Origin: Psychrobacter sp. PG1
GTDB lineage: Bacteria > Pseudomonadota > Gammaproteobacteria > Pseudomonadales > Moraxellaceae
Assembly (NCBI RefSeq): GCF_014897815.1
Contig: NZ_JABUZG010000057.1
Span: forward strand, 98,998-162,997
DNA length: 64,000 nt
Direction: 5' to 3'
The notes under the pieces were generated by a model that did no database searches, was not told the origin of the DNA, and was given only the letters and a program-made list of their open reading frames with translations. The stretch's first letter is position 1, and every line of letters starts with the position of its first letter. The translations under genes and the position numbers were made by a program. Positions 20,164-28,260 of this stretch are shown one piece after another.

Positions 20164-21528
20164 ATGAATAGCGTAGAAAAACGGGCAATCCTCGGGGTCG
20201 GTGGTATATTTGCTTTGCGGATGATTGGTCTGTTTATGATTGTGCCTGTGTTTTCTGTATATGGTGACAATTATACGCACGCGACGCCGTTTTTGATTGG
20301 TTTGGCGGTCGGTATTTATGGACTGGGACAGGCGATTTTTCAGATACCCATGAGTCTTGCTGCGGACAAGTTCCCGCGTAAGCCGATTATCTTTTTAGGG
20401 CTGATCTTATTTGCTCTCGGCGGTATCATTGCGGCAAATGCGACTGATATTTACGAGGTCATTATTGGTCGAGCACTGGCAGGTAGTGGCGCGGTTTCTG
20501 CGGTATTGATGGCGTTATTGGCTGATGTAACGCGCGAAGAAATGCGTACCAAAGCGATGGCGACGATGGGCTTGACTATTGCGACTTCTATCATGCTCGC
20601 TTTTGCCTTTGGTCCGTTATTGGTTGGCTCGCTGGGTATCTCTGGTTTATTTTGGTTGACCTCAGGCTTTGCTGTTTTGGCGATGCTGTTATTATTGTTT
20701 GTGCCGACACCGCTACGCGTACTTAAACACAATTTAGACAATAAATCGATTGGTCAACAATTAGCGACCGTCCTCAAAATCGGCGATTTAAACCGCTTAC
20801 ATATTGGTATCTTTGCTCTGCATCTGACCATGACGGCGATATTTGTGATATTGCCGCATCAGCTTAATGAAGTGATGGGTTTATCGGTACGTCAGCAAGG
20901 CTTGGTTTATTTGCCGCTGTTATTTATTGGTTTTGCCGTCGCCATTCCTTTTATTATCATCGCTGAAAAGAAACGCAAAATGCGCCAAGTATTCTTAGGC
21001 GCGATTGCGTTGATGACCGCTGCTTTAGCGATATTGGCTATTGGCAGTCAGGTTGGCGTTGGTATTATATTAGGTCTGTTATTGTACTTTATGGGCTTTA
21101 ACTTGCTTGAGGCAACGATTCCCTCATGGATATCTAAGCGCGCCCCAGTCGCCAATAAAGCCACTGCGATGGGGCTAAATTCATCCAGCCAGTTCTTTGG
21201 GGCGTTTGTCGGTGGAGCAATGGGCGGGTTGTTATTGAATCAACCTAACCTATTGGCGTGGGGAATTTTGGCCGTCATTATGGGCGTGGCGCTACTCATT
21301 ATTATCCCCATTTCTCAGCCGCCTTATCTATCGAGTACTACTGTGACCATCCCTAAAAACATTAATATCCAAGACTGGTCACGGCAAATGCTGGCGGTAG
21401 ATGGCGTGGATGAGCTGGTCGTGATGGCGAAAGAGCAAGTTGCCTATCTCAAGCTAGACAAGACACAATTGACAGATGACTCGCGGATGCAGCTATCGAG
21501 TTTGGCACAGAGTCCACTAGATATTTAA
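20164..21528 (+). CDS. yajR: MFS transporter with C-terminal YAM domain, YajR type
   Basis: A 454-residue major facilitator with 12 predicted membrane helices, the same length as E. coli YajR. The drug:proton antiporter motif A, MSLAADKFPRKPIIFLG, follows helix 2. The C-terminal 65 residues after the last helix (NINIQDWSRQMLAVDGVDELVVM...) form a small soluble ferredoxin-like domain as in YajR (YAM domain). Substrate is unknown; YajR-type proteins are putative efflux proteins. The long upstream gap leaves its promoter unplaced. Confidence 0.85.
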   Translation: MNSVEKRAILGVGGIFALRMIGLFMIVPVFSVYGDNYTHATPFLIGLAVGIYGLGQAIFQIPMSLAADKFPRKPIIFLGLILFALGGIIAANATDIYEVIIGRALAGSGAVSAVLMALLADVTREEMRTKAMATMGLTIATSIMLAFAFGPLLVGSLGISGLFWLTSGFAVLAMLLLLFVPTPLRVLKHNLDNKSIGQQLATVLKIGDLNRLHIGIFALHLTMTAIFVILPHQLNEVMGLSVRQQGLVYLPLLFIGFAVAIPFIIIAEKKRKMRQVFLGAIALMTAALAILAIGSQVGVGIILGLLLYFMGFNLLEATIPSWISKRAPVANKATAMGLNSSSQFFGAFVGGAMGGLLLNQPNLLAWGILAVIMGVALLIIIPISQPPYLSSTTVTIPKNINIQDWSRQMLAVDGVDELVVMAKEQVAYLKLDKTQLTDDSRMQLSSLAQSPLDI

Positions 21529-21580
21529 CAGGTTTTACGTGCAACATTCATAGTCCTGTAGAGACAAAGAGACAGCTGAT

Positions 21581-21736
21581 ATGTTTACACTCGATAGGTT
21601 ATCAGATGCTCAATTAGCACGTATTACGAGAAGTCCTCAATTTATCAAAGATTTTAGCAACCTGATATCATCTACAAGCCCTATTAATAAAGACATGAGT
21701 GCTTGGTCAGTTGAGTTTATTGATCGCATAAAATAA
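21581..21736 (+). CDS. small hypothetical protein (51 residues)
   Basis: A short open frame beginning MFTLDRLSDAQLARITRSPQ and ending VEFIDRIK. The composition is protein-like and the start is preceded by the purine run GAGACAAAGAGACAG. I recognise no family. It lies 52 bp after yajR and before another unknown A+T-rich gene, with which it may form a small island. Confidence 0.45.
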   Translation: MFTLDRLSDAQLARITRSPQFIKDFSNLISSTSPINKDMSAWSVEFIDRIK

Positions 21737-21847
21737 AGCCATGAACAATTTAATAAAAAAGACCAATAAGAGAATATTTAGTATATTAAATACTATTCTA
21801 TCGGAATATAAACTCATCAATTTCATATGAATATAAGGCAATAAGAT

Positions 21848-22306
21848 ATGGCAATGGGTCTAGTTTTAGGTTTATTGGTTGCATTGATTGGTTTTATCTT
21901 ATCAAAAAAGGAGCCTAGCGCTGATGATAAAACTTTAAAAACAATGATAGAGTGGTCATCTCTTGCTAATGTTGCTAATAGTACTAAAGCTGAAAAAATG
22001 TCTGATAGATTGCTTATCCAAGCCGAAGCTCTTTTACAGCAATCAGATATTTTACCTGCAGGCTCATTGAGAAATCTAATGATTTCAAAGCCAGGATTAT
22101 CTAAATTACTTTTCATTGGGTTATTAAAGGAAGCTACATTTAGCTTTGGTCCGGAAGATCTCATTATTTTACATAAATCTTATGAAAGATCTGAGGCAAG
22201 AATACATATTGCGCAGTGTGTTGAATTACTCTTGAAGCATAGAGGCATGTCTGCTTTGGAAGAAATAGCACAAGAAGCCTGTTCCAAAAGACTGTCACTT
22301 TACTAA
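21848..22306 (+). CDS. hypothetical protein with N-terminal membrane helix
   Basis: A 152-residue protein I do not recognise. It begins with a hydrophobic stretch (MAMGLVLGLLVALIGFILSKK) that is a signal anchor or single membrane helix. The rest is soluble and helical: TLKTMIEWSSLANVAN, then ESLRNLMISKPGLSK-type segments and SEARIHIAQCVELLLKHRG. The ribosome site AAGGCAATAAGAT is weak. Its DNA is richer in A+T than the neighbouring core genes, which fits transfer. A perfect 8-bp hairpin follows the stop. Confidence 0.6.
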   Translation: MAMGLVLGLLVALIGFILSKKEPSADDKTLKTMIEWSSLANVANSTKAEKMSDRLLIQAEALLQQSDILPAGSLRNLMISKPGLSKLLFIGLLKEATFSFGPEDLIILHKSYERSEARIHIAQCVELLLKHRGMSALEEIAQEACSKRLSLY

Positions 22307-22324
22307 CAAAATTAATGTAGGTTA

Positions 22325-22343
22325 GGGCTCTCTGCGAGAGCCC
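22325..22343. repeat. perfect short hairpin after the A+T-rich gene
   Basis: GGGCTCTC, then TGC, then GAGAGCCC: an 8-bp GC-rich stem with a 3-base loop. No T-run follows, so it is not a standard terminator. It could be a REP-like or mRNA-stabilising element; CGAAGAGCGCAG just after it can re-pair with part of the stem. Confidence 0.5.
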
Positions 22344-22463
22344 GCGAAGAGCGCAGTTATGAGGTAAGTGAACATTGAACATCCATCTCGGCTTAAAAGG
22401 AATTAATATGAGTAAGTTTACGATGTTGTCTGGTGGTGTCAGAAAAATATTGCGCCTCGAGCA

Positions 22464-23018
22464 GTGGCTAAATTTTCGATAGGTCTTGGTCTATCAGCCA
22501 CGTTACTACTCTCAGGCTGTGCCACACAAAATATCCAAGCCTATCAGAACAGCACGCCCACGCTCGATATGCATGAGTTCTTCTCAGGTCAAATCGATGG
22601 TTGGGGCATGTTTCAAGGTCGCAATGGCGAGGTCAAAAAACGCTTTTACGTCGATATTGATGCTACTCACGAAGGCGATAATGTCATCGTTTTAGATGAG
22701 AAGTTCGCATGGGCAGATGGGTCAAAATCACAGCGTATATGGCGATTGACCAAACAAGCTGATGGTAGCTGGAAAGGCACAGCAGGCGATGTCATTGGCG
22801 AGGCAACAGGGGAAGTGGTTGGCAATACCTTGCATTGGAATTACTTGTTAGAGCTACCCGTTGAGGATAAAACCTACAAAGTGAATTTTGATGACTGGAT
22901 GTATCTGGTTGATAAAAACGTCATGCTCAATCGCTCAGTCATGAAAAAATTTGGCGTAGAGCTGGGTAGCGTCACCTTGAGTATGCATCGCAATAACGAG
23001 AGCAATGATTCTAAATAA
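22464..23018 (+). CDS. DUF3833 family lipoprotein, probable 5' frameshift
   Basis: A lipoprotein of the DUF3833 family: lipobox LLLSGC, then domain motifs FFSGQIDGWGMFQGRNGEVKKRF, FAWADGSKSQRIWRL and a final FGVELGSVTLSM. The open frame can start only at a GTG at 22464 with no ribosome site. An ATG at 22408 has a good one (AAAAGGAATTAAT) but is in another frame, and stops at once after 24 codons. Adding one A to the A-run at 22443-22447 would join the two into one protein with a normal signal peptide (MSKFTMLSGGVRKNIAPRAV-, then AKFSIGLG). So this is probably one gene with a one-base deletion, or a sequencing error. The function of the family is unknown. Confidence 0.8.
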   Translation: MAKFSIGLGLSATLLLSGCATQNIQAYQNSTPTLDMHEFFSGQIDGWGMFQGRNGEVKKRFYVDIDATHEGDNVIVLDEKFAWADGSKSQRIWRLTKQADGSWKGTAGDVIGEATGEVVGNTLHWNYLLELPVEDKTYKVNFDDWMYLVDKNVMLNRSVMKKFGVELGSVTLSMHRNNESNDSK

Positions 23019-23282
23019 GTTTATAAAGGACAGAGTGAGTTGATAAGTCAGTAACTGGTAATAGTATTAATTCGCTTAATAAAATGGCAAAATAGCAATA
23101 TCATGGTTTTTTAAACCCAAAAATTATAATATATATCTAGACGACATAGATTGTCGTCTTTAATAGATAGCTTGTAGATATTCCAATAAAAATTGATTAC
23201 AGTAAAATCATTAATGAATGCGCTTAGCTGCACAGTCATTAAAGCGATTCATAAAATTATTCATAAGTAAAAGGACGGTATC

Positions 23283-23906
23283 ATGCGCGGAGTTAATAAA
23301 GTTATCATCATCGGTAACCTTGGAGCAGACCCTGAGGCACGTCAATTTAATAACGGCGGTAGTGTGACCAATATCTCGGTTGCAACGTCAGAGCAGTGGA
23401 CCGACAAGCAAAGCGGCGAAAAAAGAGAAGCGACGGAATGGCATCGTATTTCTCTATTTAATCGTTTGGGTGAAATTGCCGCGCAGTATTTGCGTAAAGG
23501 CAGTAAAGTTTATATCGAAGGCAGTTTGCGTACCCGTAAATATCAAGATCCCAATGGTCAAGACCGTTATATTACTGAGATTCGTGCTGAGCAAATGCAA
23601 ATGCTAGATGGTGCGACTGGTGGTCAAAGTGATAATAGCTTTGGCGGTCAAAATCAGGGTCAAGGTGGTGGCTATGGCAATCAAGGTGGTCAAAGCAATC
23701 AAAACAACTTTGGTCAGCAAGCAAACAATCAGCCAGCACAGCAAGGCGGTTACAACCAGTCAGCTGCTCAAGGTGGTCAAAACAGCTTTAACAATCAAGG
23801 CGCACCTGCTCAGCAGAATCAATTCAATCAACCTGCGCAAAAGCCTGCACAGTCAAAGCCAACAGCAATGCCAGATGGCCCTGTCGATGATGATATTCCG
23901 TTTTAA
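23283..23906 (+). CDS. ssb: single-stranded DNA-binding protein
   Basis: Single-stranded DNA-binding protein of 207 residues. The OB-fold starts [20 protein letters not shown], with [31 protein letters not shown] long Gln/Gly/Asn-rich linker follows from about 115, with repeated GGQ/GGYG units. The acidic tip is DDDIPF, which recruits repair and replication partners. Start ATG has AAAAGGACGGTATC in front. A perfect intrinsic terminator follows 42 bp after the stop, so it is transcribed alone. Confidence 0.96.
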   Translation: MRGVNKVIIIGNLGADPEARQFNNGGSVTNISVATSEQWTDKQSGEKREATEWHRISLFNRLGEIAAQYLRKGSKVYIEGSLRTRKYQDPNGQDRYITEIRAEQMQMLDGATGGQSDNSFGGQNQGQGGGYGNQGGQSNQNNFGQQANNQPAQQGGYNQSAAQGGQNSFNNQGAPAQQNQFNQPAQKPAQSKPTAMPDGPVDDDIPF

Positions 23907-23944
23907 CTTATACCTTAGAGTTATCTGTTAAGAATAATCTATAG

Positions 23945-23972
23945 AAGACCCTGCAATTGCAGGGTTTTTTTA
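23945..23972 (+). terminator. intrinsic terminator of ssb
   Basis: The 18-base perfect palindrome ACCCTGCAATTGCAGGGT is followed by a run of T, forming a short GC-rich stem. Confidence 0.85.
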
Positions 23973-24588
23973 TGGCTAGTGATAAATGACTTAAAAAAAT
24001 AAATTTTCTATAGTGCGCATAAAGGTCGTATGAGAGTGAGCGCGTTTAGAAAGATAGACTTTTTCAATTGCGATATTATCTCGCTAAAAAAGTAAAACGT
24101 TTGTTGGTTTTTATAGTTGCGCCCTGATAGTTAGTCGAAAAAAAGAAAATTAATTATTGGTTTGTAAACGATTTAGTAAGAAGATAAAGCGGATAAACAG
24201 TAGCCTGCTTCATTGAGTTTATCGATTTTTTTATTCTCATTATCTTATCAAATTTTATATTGAAATTTATAAAAACTACCTTTCATATCCTATATAGACC
24301 GTCTGTTCTATTGGATTTAATTAGTGCTAACGGTTCATTAAATGGATTGATATAATTCACTCGAATCAATAATTCAAACAATATTAAATGTGGGGCTTTG
24401 ATTTAAAGTAATTTTTATTAACCAATAAAAAGTCAAAATTTGACTGTTCAATAGTTGAAATAATAAAAATTCATCTGGTCGACCGCTTAGGACAGGGTTG
24501 GTTCAATGTAAAAGGTTAAAGCTGTCACGCTTTTATAATCAATTGACTATAAAAGTGCCCACCTTACTGCTAGTGATGAGTACAAAGA
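23973..24588. other. A+T-rich intergenic region with one operator-like palindrome
   Basis: About 620 bp without a supported gene, upstream of the BLUF cluster. At 24431-24445 lies a 15-base palindrome with 7-bp arms, AGTCAAA and TTTGACT, around one central A. The rest is A+T-rich and shows only poor promoter-like words. Confidence 0.4.
24431..24445. promoter_or_regulatory. 15-base palindrome upstream of the BLUF cluster
   Basis: AGTCAAA, A, TTTGACT. It is 143 bp upstream of the 208-residue protein gene. This distance is long for a direct operator, but the symmetry is exact. No regulator is assigned. Confidence 0.35.
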
Positions 24589-25215
24589 ATGAAAGATGGT
24601 GATGTGTTTCAAAAAACTGATTTGGGCAGAGAAGAGATTAAATCTCAGAGTCTCGGCATATTGCCGCGTGAAGCAAGAACATTGCTCATTATGATCGATG
24701 GCAAACGCACGTATCAAAGCTATCTTGATACGCTTGACCGTAGCAAAATGTTTGCCGATTTTGGCGGTGTTGCACCACTATTTGAGTTGCTGTTAGGGCT
24801 TGAGTGTGTAGAGATAGTGGGCGCTGATAATGCTGCCTCTCAAATATCCACTGCGCCGCAAGCACCGACGGCTGATCAGTCTCAAGCATCGTTGTCTGAA
24901 AGAAATATTGAGACAGAGTTTGATCGCACCTTTAATGATAAAAGTCTCAATAAAATGGCAGCATTAGGCAAGAAATCAATCAGTAGTATTTTCAAGGCTA
25001 GGTTGTCTGGTGCGAGCTACGAAACGATAAAGTCAGAGTTGGCTAACTATATTGAAAAAAACGCACCACCAGTAGAAGCTTGGGGTTACTTGTTGAGTTT
25101 AGAACAATGCGCGGATAGCTCGCAATTATTGAGCTTGGTCAAAGAAATACAGAGCACCAGTAGCAGTAATTTATCACGCGGCATGAATGATTTTATCAAA
25201 AAAATTCAACGTTAA
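24589..25215 (+). CDS. unknown 208-residue protein upstream of tandem BLUF genes
   Basis: I do not recognise a family. The first ~75 residues look folded and helical (LGILPREARTLLIMIDGKRTYQSYLDTLDRSKMF, then PLFELLLGLECVEIVG), like a small winged-helix or PAS-type regulator domain. A Gln/Ala/Thr-rich linker follows around 85-110. The C-terminal ~90 residues are helical (LNKMAALGKKSISSIFKARLSGASYETIKSELANYI). The gene is followed by a BLUF protein 115 bp later on the same strand, so it may work in the same light response. That link rests only on position. Confidence 0.65.
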   Translation: MKDGDVFQKTDLGREEIKSQSLGILPREARTLLIMIDGKRTYQSYLDTLDRSKMFADFGGVAPLFELLLGLECVEIVGADNAASQISTAPQAPTADQSQASLSERNIETEFDRTFNDKSLNKMAALGKKSISSIFKARLSGASYETIKSELANYIEKNAPPVEAWGYLLSLEQCADSSQLLSLVKEIQSTSSSNLSRGMNDFIKKIQR

Positions 25216-25330
25216 TATATACACGACTTATGTTATAAAAAAAATGACTTATACCACAAATACTCGGTTATAAAAGACAGTAGCTGGGTGGTGATAGGTG
25301 AAAAATTTAGCAAACTAATTGGAGTGTTTT

Positions 25331-25849
25331 GTGGAATCAGCTGAGCTTTCAGAATTAAATCGCCTAAAAATGCATCATGGCGAGCATATTATTCTACGTT
25401 TAACTTATATTAGCCGTTATAACACCGACAATCCTAAAGGTGAAGTAACGCGCATCCTGACACAAGCTCAGCAAAACAATGAGCGCAATGGTATTACGGG
25501 TGCTTTGGTGTTCAATCACAATTATTTTTTGCAAAGTATTGAAGGGGCGAGACCCGTCATCAATGAATTGCTCAGAAAACTGGTTAAAGATAATCGGCAT
25601 CATGGCTTACAAGTCATCGAATGCCGTGAAGTAGAGCTGCGCCATTGGAGCAAATGGTCAATGAAGTATTTGATTCCGAGCGATGAAAACAAAGGACTTG
25701 CGCTCAAATTTTCGACAGGTACTCAGTTTAATCCTTATTTGATGAACACCAATCAAATCATGATGTTGATTGAGACGTTATCAGACCTTCAAGAGCAAGA
25801 AGCAGTGAGCGCCGCCCAAAAGAAGAAACCATGGTTTTCTATTGGCTAA
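25331..25849 (+). CDS. BLUF-domain blue-light photoreceptor (first copy)
   Basis: Sensor that uses FAD to detect blue light, short BlsA/PixD-like type (about 172 residues) with no attached output domain. Key residues known from AppA and related proteins are all in place relative to the flavin Tyr Y26 (LTYISR): N50 (NNERNGITG), Q68 (NYFLQSIEG), W109 and M111 (WSKWSMKY). The C-terminal extension FSTGTQFNPYLMNTNQ matches that of the next gene. Start: GTG at 25331 follows GGAGTGTTTT; a TTG at 25319 has no ribosome site, and a Met at residue 14 would also leave the domain whole. Partner and output are unknown. Confidence 0.88.
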   Translation: MESAELSELNRLKMHHGEHIILRLTYISRYNTDNPKGEVTRILTQAQQNNERNGITGALVFNHNYFLQSIEGARPVINELLRKLVKDNRHHGLQVIECREVELRHWSKWSMKYLIPSDENKGLALKFSTGTQFNPYLMNTNQIMMLIETLSDLQEQEAVSAAQKKKPWFSIG

Positions 25850-25911
25850 TTGACTGACGTTTATAAAAGCTAAGAACCATCACACCCATGACATTTTACA
25901 AGAGATAAGAT

Positions 25912-26349
25912 ATGACATCAGCAATGGAAGATGCACACATTTTGATGAGCATGACATACGCTAGCCGTGCCAACCCAGATGTATCGGCCAACGACTTCAA
26001 CGAAATCTTGCAGCAAGCACAAGTAAATAATGCCGCCAATGGCATCACTGGTATGCTGACGTTTAATAAAGATTATTTTTTGCAAACCATTGAAGGGCCA
26101 AGAGCAGAGATCAATCGTCTGTTATATAGTTTAATTACTGATCCGCGTCATCATGACTTACAGGTTATTGAAACACGTGAGTTAAAGCATCGAGCATGGT
26201 CTAAATGGTCCATGAATTATGCTTCACCGACTGAAAAAAATGCGGCGATTTATTTAAAATATTCGACAACGATTGATTTTAATCCCTATTTATTGAGCGC
26301 CGAAGCAGCCTATAATTTGATGAATGAGCTTAGCGATCAGCATGATTAA
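25912..26349 (+). CDS. BLUF-domain blue-light photoreceptor (second copy)
   Basis: Second short BLUF protein (145 residues), 62 bp downstream of the first. The flavin-site residues are again complete: Y16 (MTYASR), N40 (NNAANGITG), Q58 (DYFLQTIEG), W99 and M101 (WSKWSMNY), with the same spacing as in the first copy. It ends with STTIDFNPYLLSAEAAYNLMNELSD, homologous to the first copy's tail, so the pair arose by duplication. Ribosome site AAGAGATAAGAT precedes ATG. BLUF proteins of this size act through partner proteins, such as regulators, not through their own output domain. Confidence 0.9.
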   Translation: MTSAMEDAHILMSMTYASRANPDVSANDFNEILQQAQVNNAANGITGMLTFNKDYFLQTIEGPRAEINRLLYSLITDPRHHDLQVIETRELKHRAWSKWSMNYASPTEKNAAIYLKYSTTIDFNPYLLSAEAAYNLMNELSDQHD

Positions 26350-26779
26350 TCAATGGCATTTTTGACTAATCGGTAGGTATATATGGAAACAATCGGTTGC
26401 TATTTTTAATGGATTTATGTTTGCTGAGTTATTCGTTTAACCGTTTTTAGGACATTGTTTATAGAGACTGATTTTATCTTAAAATTAATAACTGTTTATG
26501 AATAACTATTAAATAAATAGTGGTTTTTCATTTACCCGATTTTACTATTCACTGACTTTTGTTATAGTAGATATAATAATCTACTGTTGTGATAGCAAGG
26601 TTTTTTGTTTATATTATCTACGCCATTAGCTATTGTGGCTAACAATATTTTATTTGGTTGAAAAAATATCGATTTGTGACATTCATCGTTGTATTTAATG
26701 ATGAATACGTCATTCTTAGTTCTTAATAGTGAATAATATCTATTAAGGTTATATTTTTTATCTTACAGTTGGATTTATT
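26350..26779. other. A+T-rich upstream region of the H-NS-like gene
   Basis: About 430 bp between the second BLUF gene and the H-NS-like gene; no gene is seen. It contains the inverted repeat described at 26566-26585 and otherwise A+T-rich DNA of the kind often bound by H-NS proteins themselves. Confidence 0.5.
26566..26585. promoter_or_regulatory. inverted repeat with a TATAAT box upstream of the H-NS-like gene
   Basis: AGTAGAT and ATCTACT pair around ATAATA. The word TATAAT (26572-26577) lies within the repeat, so a bound protein would cover a possible -10 box. A weak -35 candidate, TTCACT, is 18 bases upstream. The start codon is about 200 bp downstream, which would give a long leader. 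Confidence 0.35.
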
Positions 26780-27103
26780 ATGAGCAAAAATACCGCCATT
26801 GATTTAGAAAACCTGAACGTTGATGAGCTACGTGCCATCACTGAAAATGCTCAGCAGCTTATTGCCAAAAAACAACATCAGCGTTTGTATGACGCTTATA
26901 TGCAGTTTGAGAAAATTGCAGAAGACAGCAATGCCTCTATCGAAGAGATTCTAAAAGCTGGTGAAACGCTAGAGAAAAAACGCAGCATCAAGTATCGCAA
27001 TACTGACAATAACGAAGAAACGTGGACTGGCCGTGGTCGCAAGCCAACGTGGTTGGTTGAAGCGCTAGCAGCAGGTCGTAGTATCGAAGATTTTGCAATC
27101 TAA
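26780..27103 (+). CDS. H-NS family nucleoid-structuring protein
   Basis: A 107-residue H-NS-like protein. The N-terminal ~65 residues form a coiled-coil oligomerisation region (DLENLNVDELRAITENAQQLIAK...). The C-terminal DNA-binding domain carries YRNTDNNEETWTGRGRKPTWLVEAL, in which GRGRKP is the AT-hook-like minor-groove motif of the H-NS type. It should silence A+T-rich and foreign genes, such as those at 14.3 and 21.6 kb in this window; that target is inference. Monocistronic, with a long upstream region that may be self-regulated. Confidence 0.9.
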   Translation: MSKNTAIDLENLNVDELRAITENAQQLIAKKQHQRLYDAYMQFEKIAEDSNASIEEILKAGETLEKKRSIKYRNTDNNEETWTGRGRKPTWLVEALAAGRSIEDFAI

Positions 27104-27311
27104 TAGTGTGGTGGCTAACAAGATGATGTCGGTTTAGATTTAGCAAGGTGCAATTTTTACCAAAGACTATTTAACATAAGCGTTTGTTTGAATAAGTCCT
27201 GTTTTAAAAAAGCGCCATGTTATATCTACTCTGATCATCGGGCTTGTTTCTCATGATTTGTGTGCAATGATAGCGTTTGATCATGATAGTCCTTTCGTCT
27301 TAGAAGCTGAT

Positions 27312-27365
27312 AAAAGCCAGTATCTTTATTGCCATTATGTTGGTAAAAAGATACTGGCTTTTTTT
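27312..27365. terminator. strong bidirectional intrinsic terminator before gspN
   Basis: A 16-bp stem, AAAAGCCAGTATCTTT pairing with AAAGATACTGGCTTTT, with a 19-base loop and T-run on the plus strand. It would end the H-NS-like transcript, and it covers the ATG at 27337 that an automatic caller would use for gspN. Confidence 0.85.
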
Positions 27366-27432
27366 CTGTCATCTGTATGCCATTGTTTGTTATGATAATG
27401 ACGTTTTTGACTTATATAAGAGTTATGCACCC

Positions 27433-28260
27433 GTGCCCCAAGTATCCGCGTCGTCTCATAAGCGCCCTCGTAAGCTGTGGTGGCTGGTTGGGTTTGTATT
27501 ATTTGCATTATTTGCTGTATTGCAAATGCCAGCGGCGTGGCTGCTTGAAAAGTATGCTCCCGAAATGCCTTATGTACAGCATGTGTCGGGTAATTTATGG
27601 CAAGGCTCCGTTATCTGGCAGATGCCTTTAGCAGCGACACCGCTCACAGGTACGGCAGAATGGTCGTGGCAGCCATGGCATTTGTTATTGGGTAAGATAA
27701 GTGCAGAGGTCGATATCAATTCAGCACAAACCCGCCTCAATGGACAAGTAAAAATAGGCACCAACTCATGGCAAGTGGATAATATGAGCGGCAAGATAGC
27801 ACCTGAGACGTTGGCAAGTTTGGTTGATTGGCAATTGCCCAATACACCGATTCAGGTCAATAACGTTTCGCTCAGCCGTCAGTCTGGCTCAAGTGCCGCC
27901 GCAGAAAACGCTTCAACAAAAGATCCATCTGGTTTTACTCAAGCCGATGGTCAGCTGACATGGGTCGGCGGTGAGATAGGCTATCCTAGCGGTGGCAAGG
28001 TTTTTTATCTGACCATGCCTGCGATGCGTGCTGAGTTAAGTGCCGAGCAAAAAAACAATAAAAACCTGCTTCATATCAATTTATTAAACAATCAAGATAA
28101 GCGCTTGGGTGACTTATATATCGATGGCGATAATATGTTGGATGTCAGTTTGACGCAGCGTTTATTAGAAAGTATGCCTGAGTATAAAGGGCAAGCACCC
28201 CAAGATACGCCAGTTGTTAGTGTGCGTCAGCCGCTATTAAATGGGCTGGGGACACGCTAG
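27433..28260 (+). CDS. gspN: type II secretion system protein N
   Basis: GspN homologue: short basic cytoplasmic tail, one membrane helix (LWWLVGFVLFALFAVLQMP), then a periplasmic beta-rich domain with YVQHVSGNLWQGS and TGTAEWSWQPWHLLLGK, typical of GspN. It is an accessory inner-membrane part of type II secretion. The open frame extends up to an ATG at 27337, but that lies in the loop of a strong terminator. I take the GTG at 27433 (AAGAG ten bases ahead), just before the basic tail, as likelier. It directly abuts gspC (stop TAG then ATG at 28261). Confidence 0.82.
   Translation: MPQVSASSHKRPRKLWWLVGFVLFALFAVLQMPAAWLLEKYAPEMPYVQHVSGNLWQGSVIWQMPLAATPLTGTAEWSWQPWHLLLGKISAEVDINSAQTRLNGQVKIGTNSWQVDNMSGKIAPETLASLVDWQLPNTPIQVNNVSLSRQSGSSAAAENASTKDPSGFTQADGQLTWVGGEIGYPSGGKVFYLTMPAMRAELSAEQKNNKNLLHINLLNNQDKRLGDLYIDGDNMLDVSLTQRLLESMPEYKGQAPQDTPVVSVRQPLLNGLGTR

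Noticed and set aside
23608..23931. Long Val/Lys-rich open frame on the plus strand within ssb
   Set aside because: It is the other reading frame of the Gln/Gly-rich linker of ssb; its repeats come from the linker codons.
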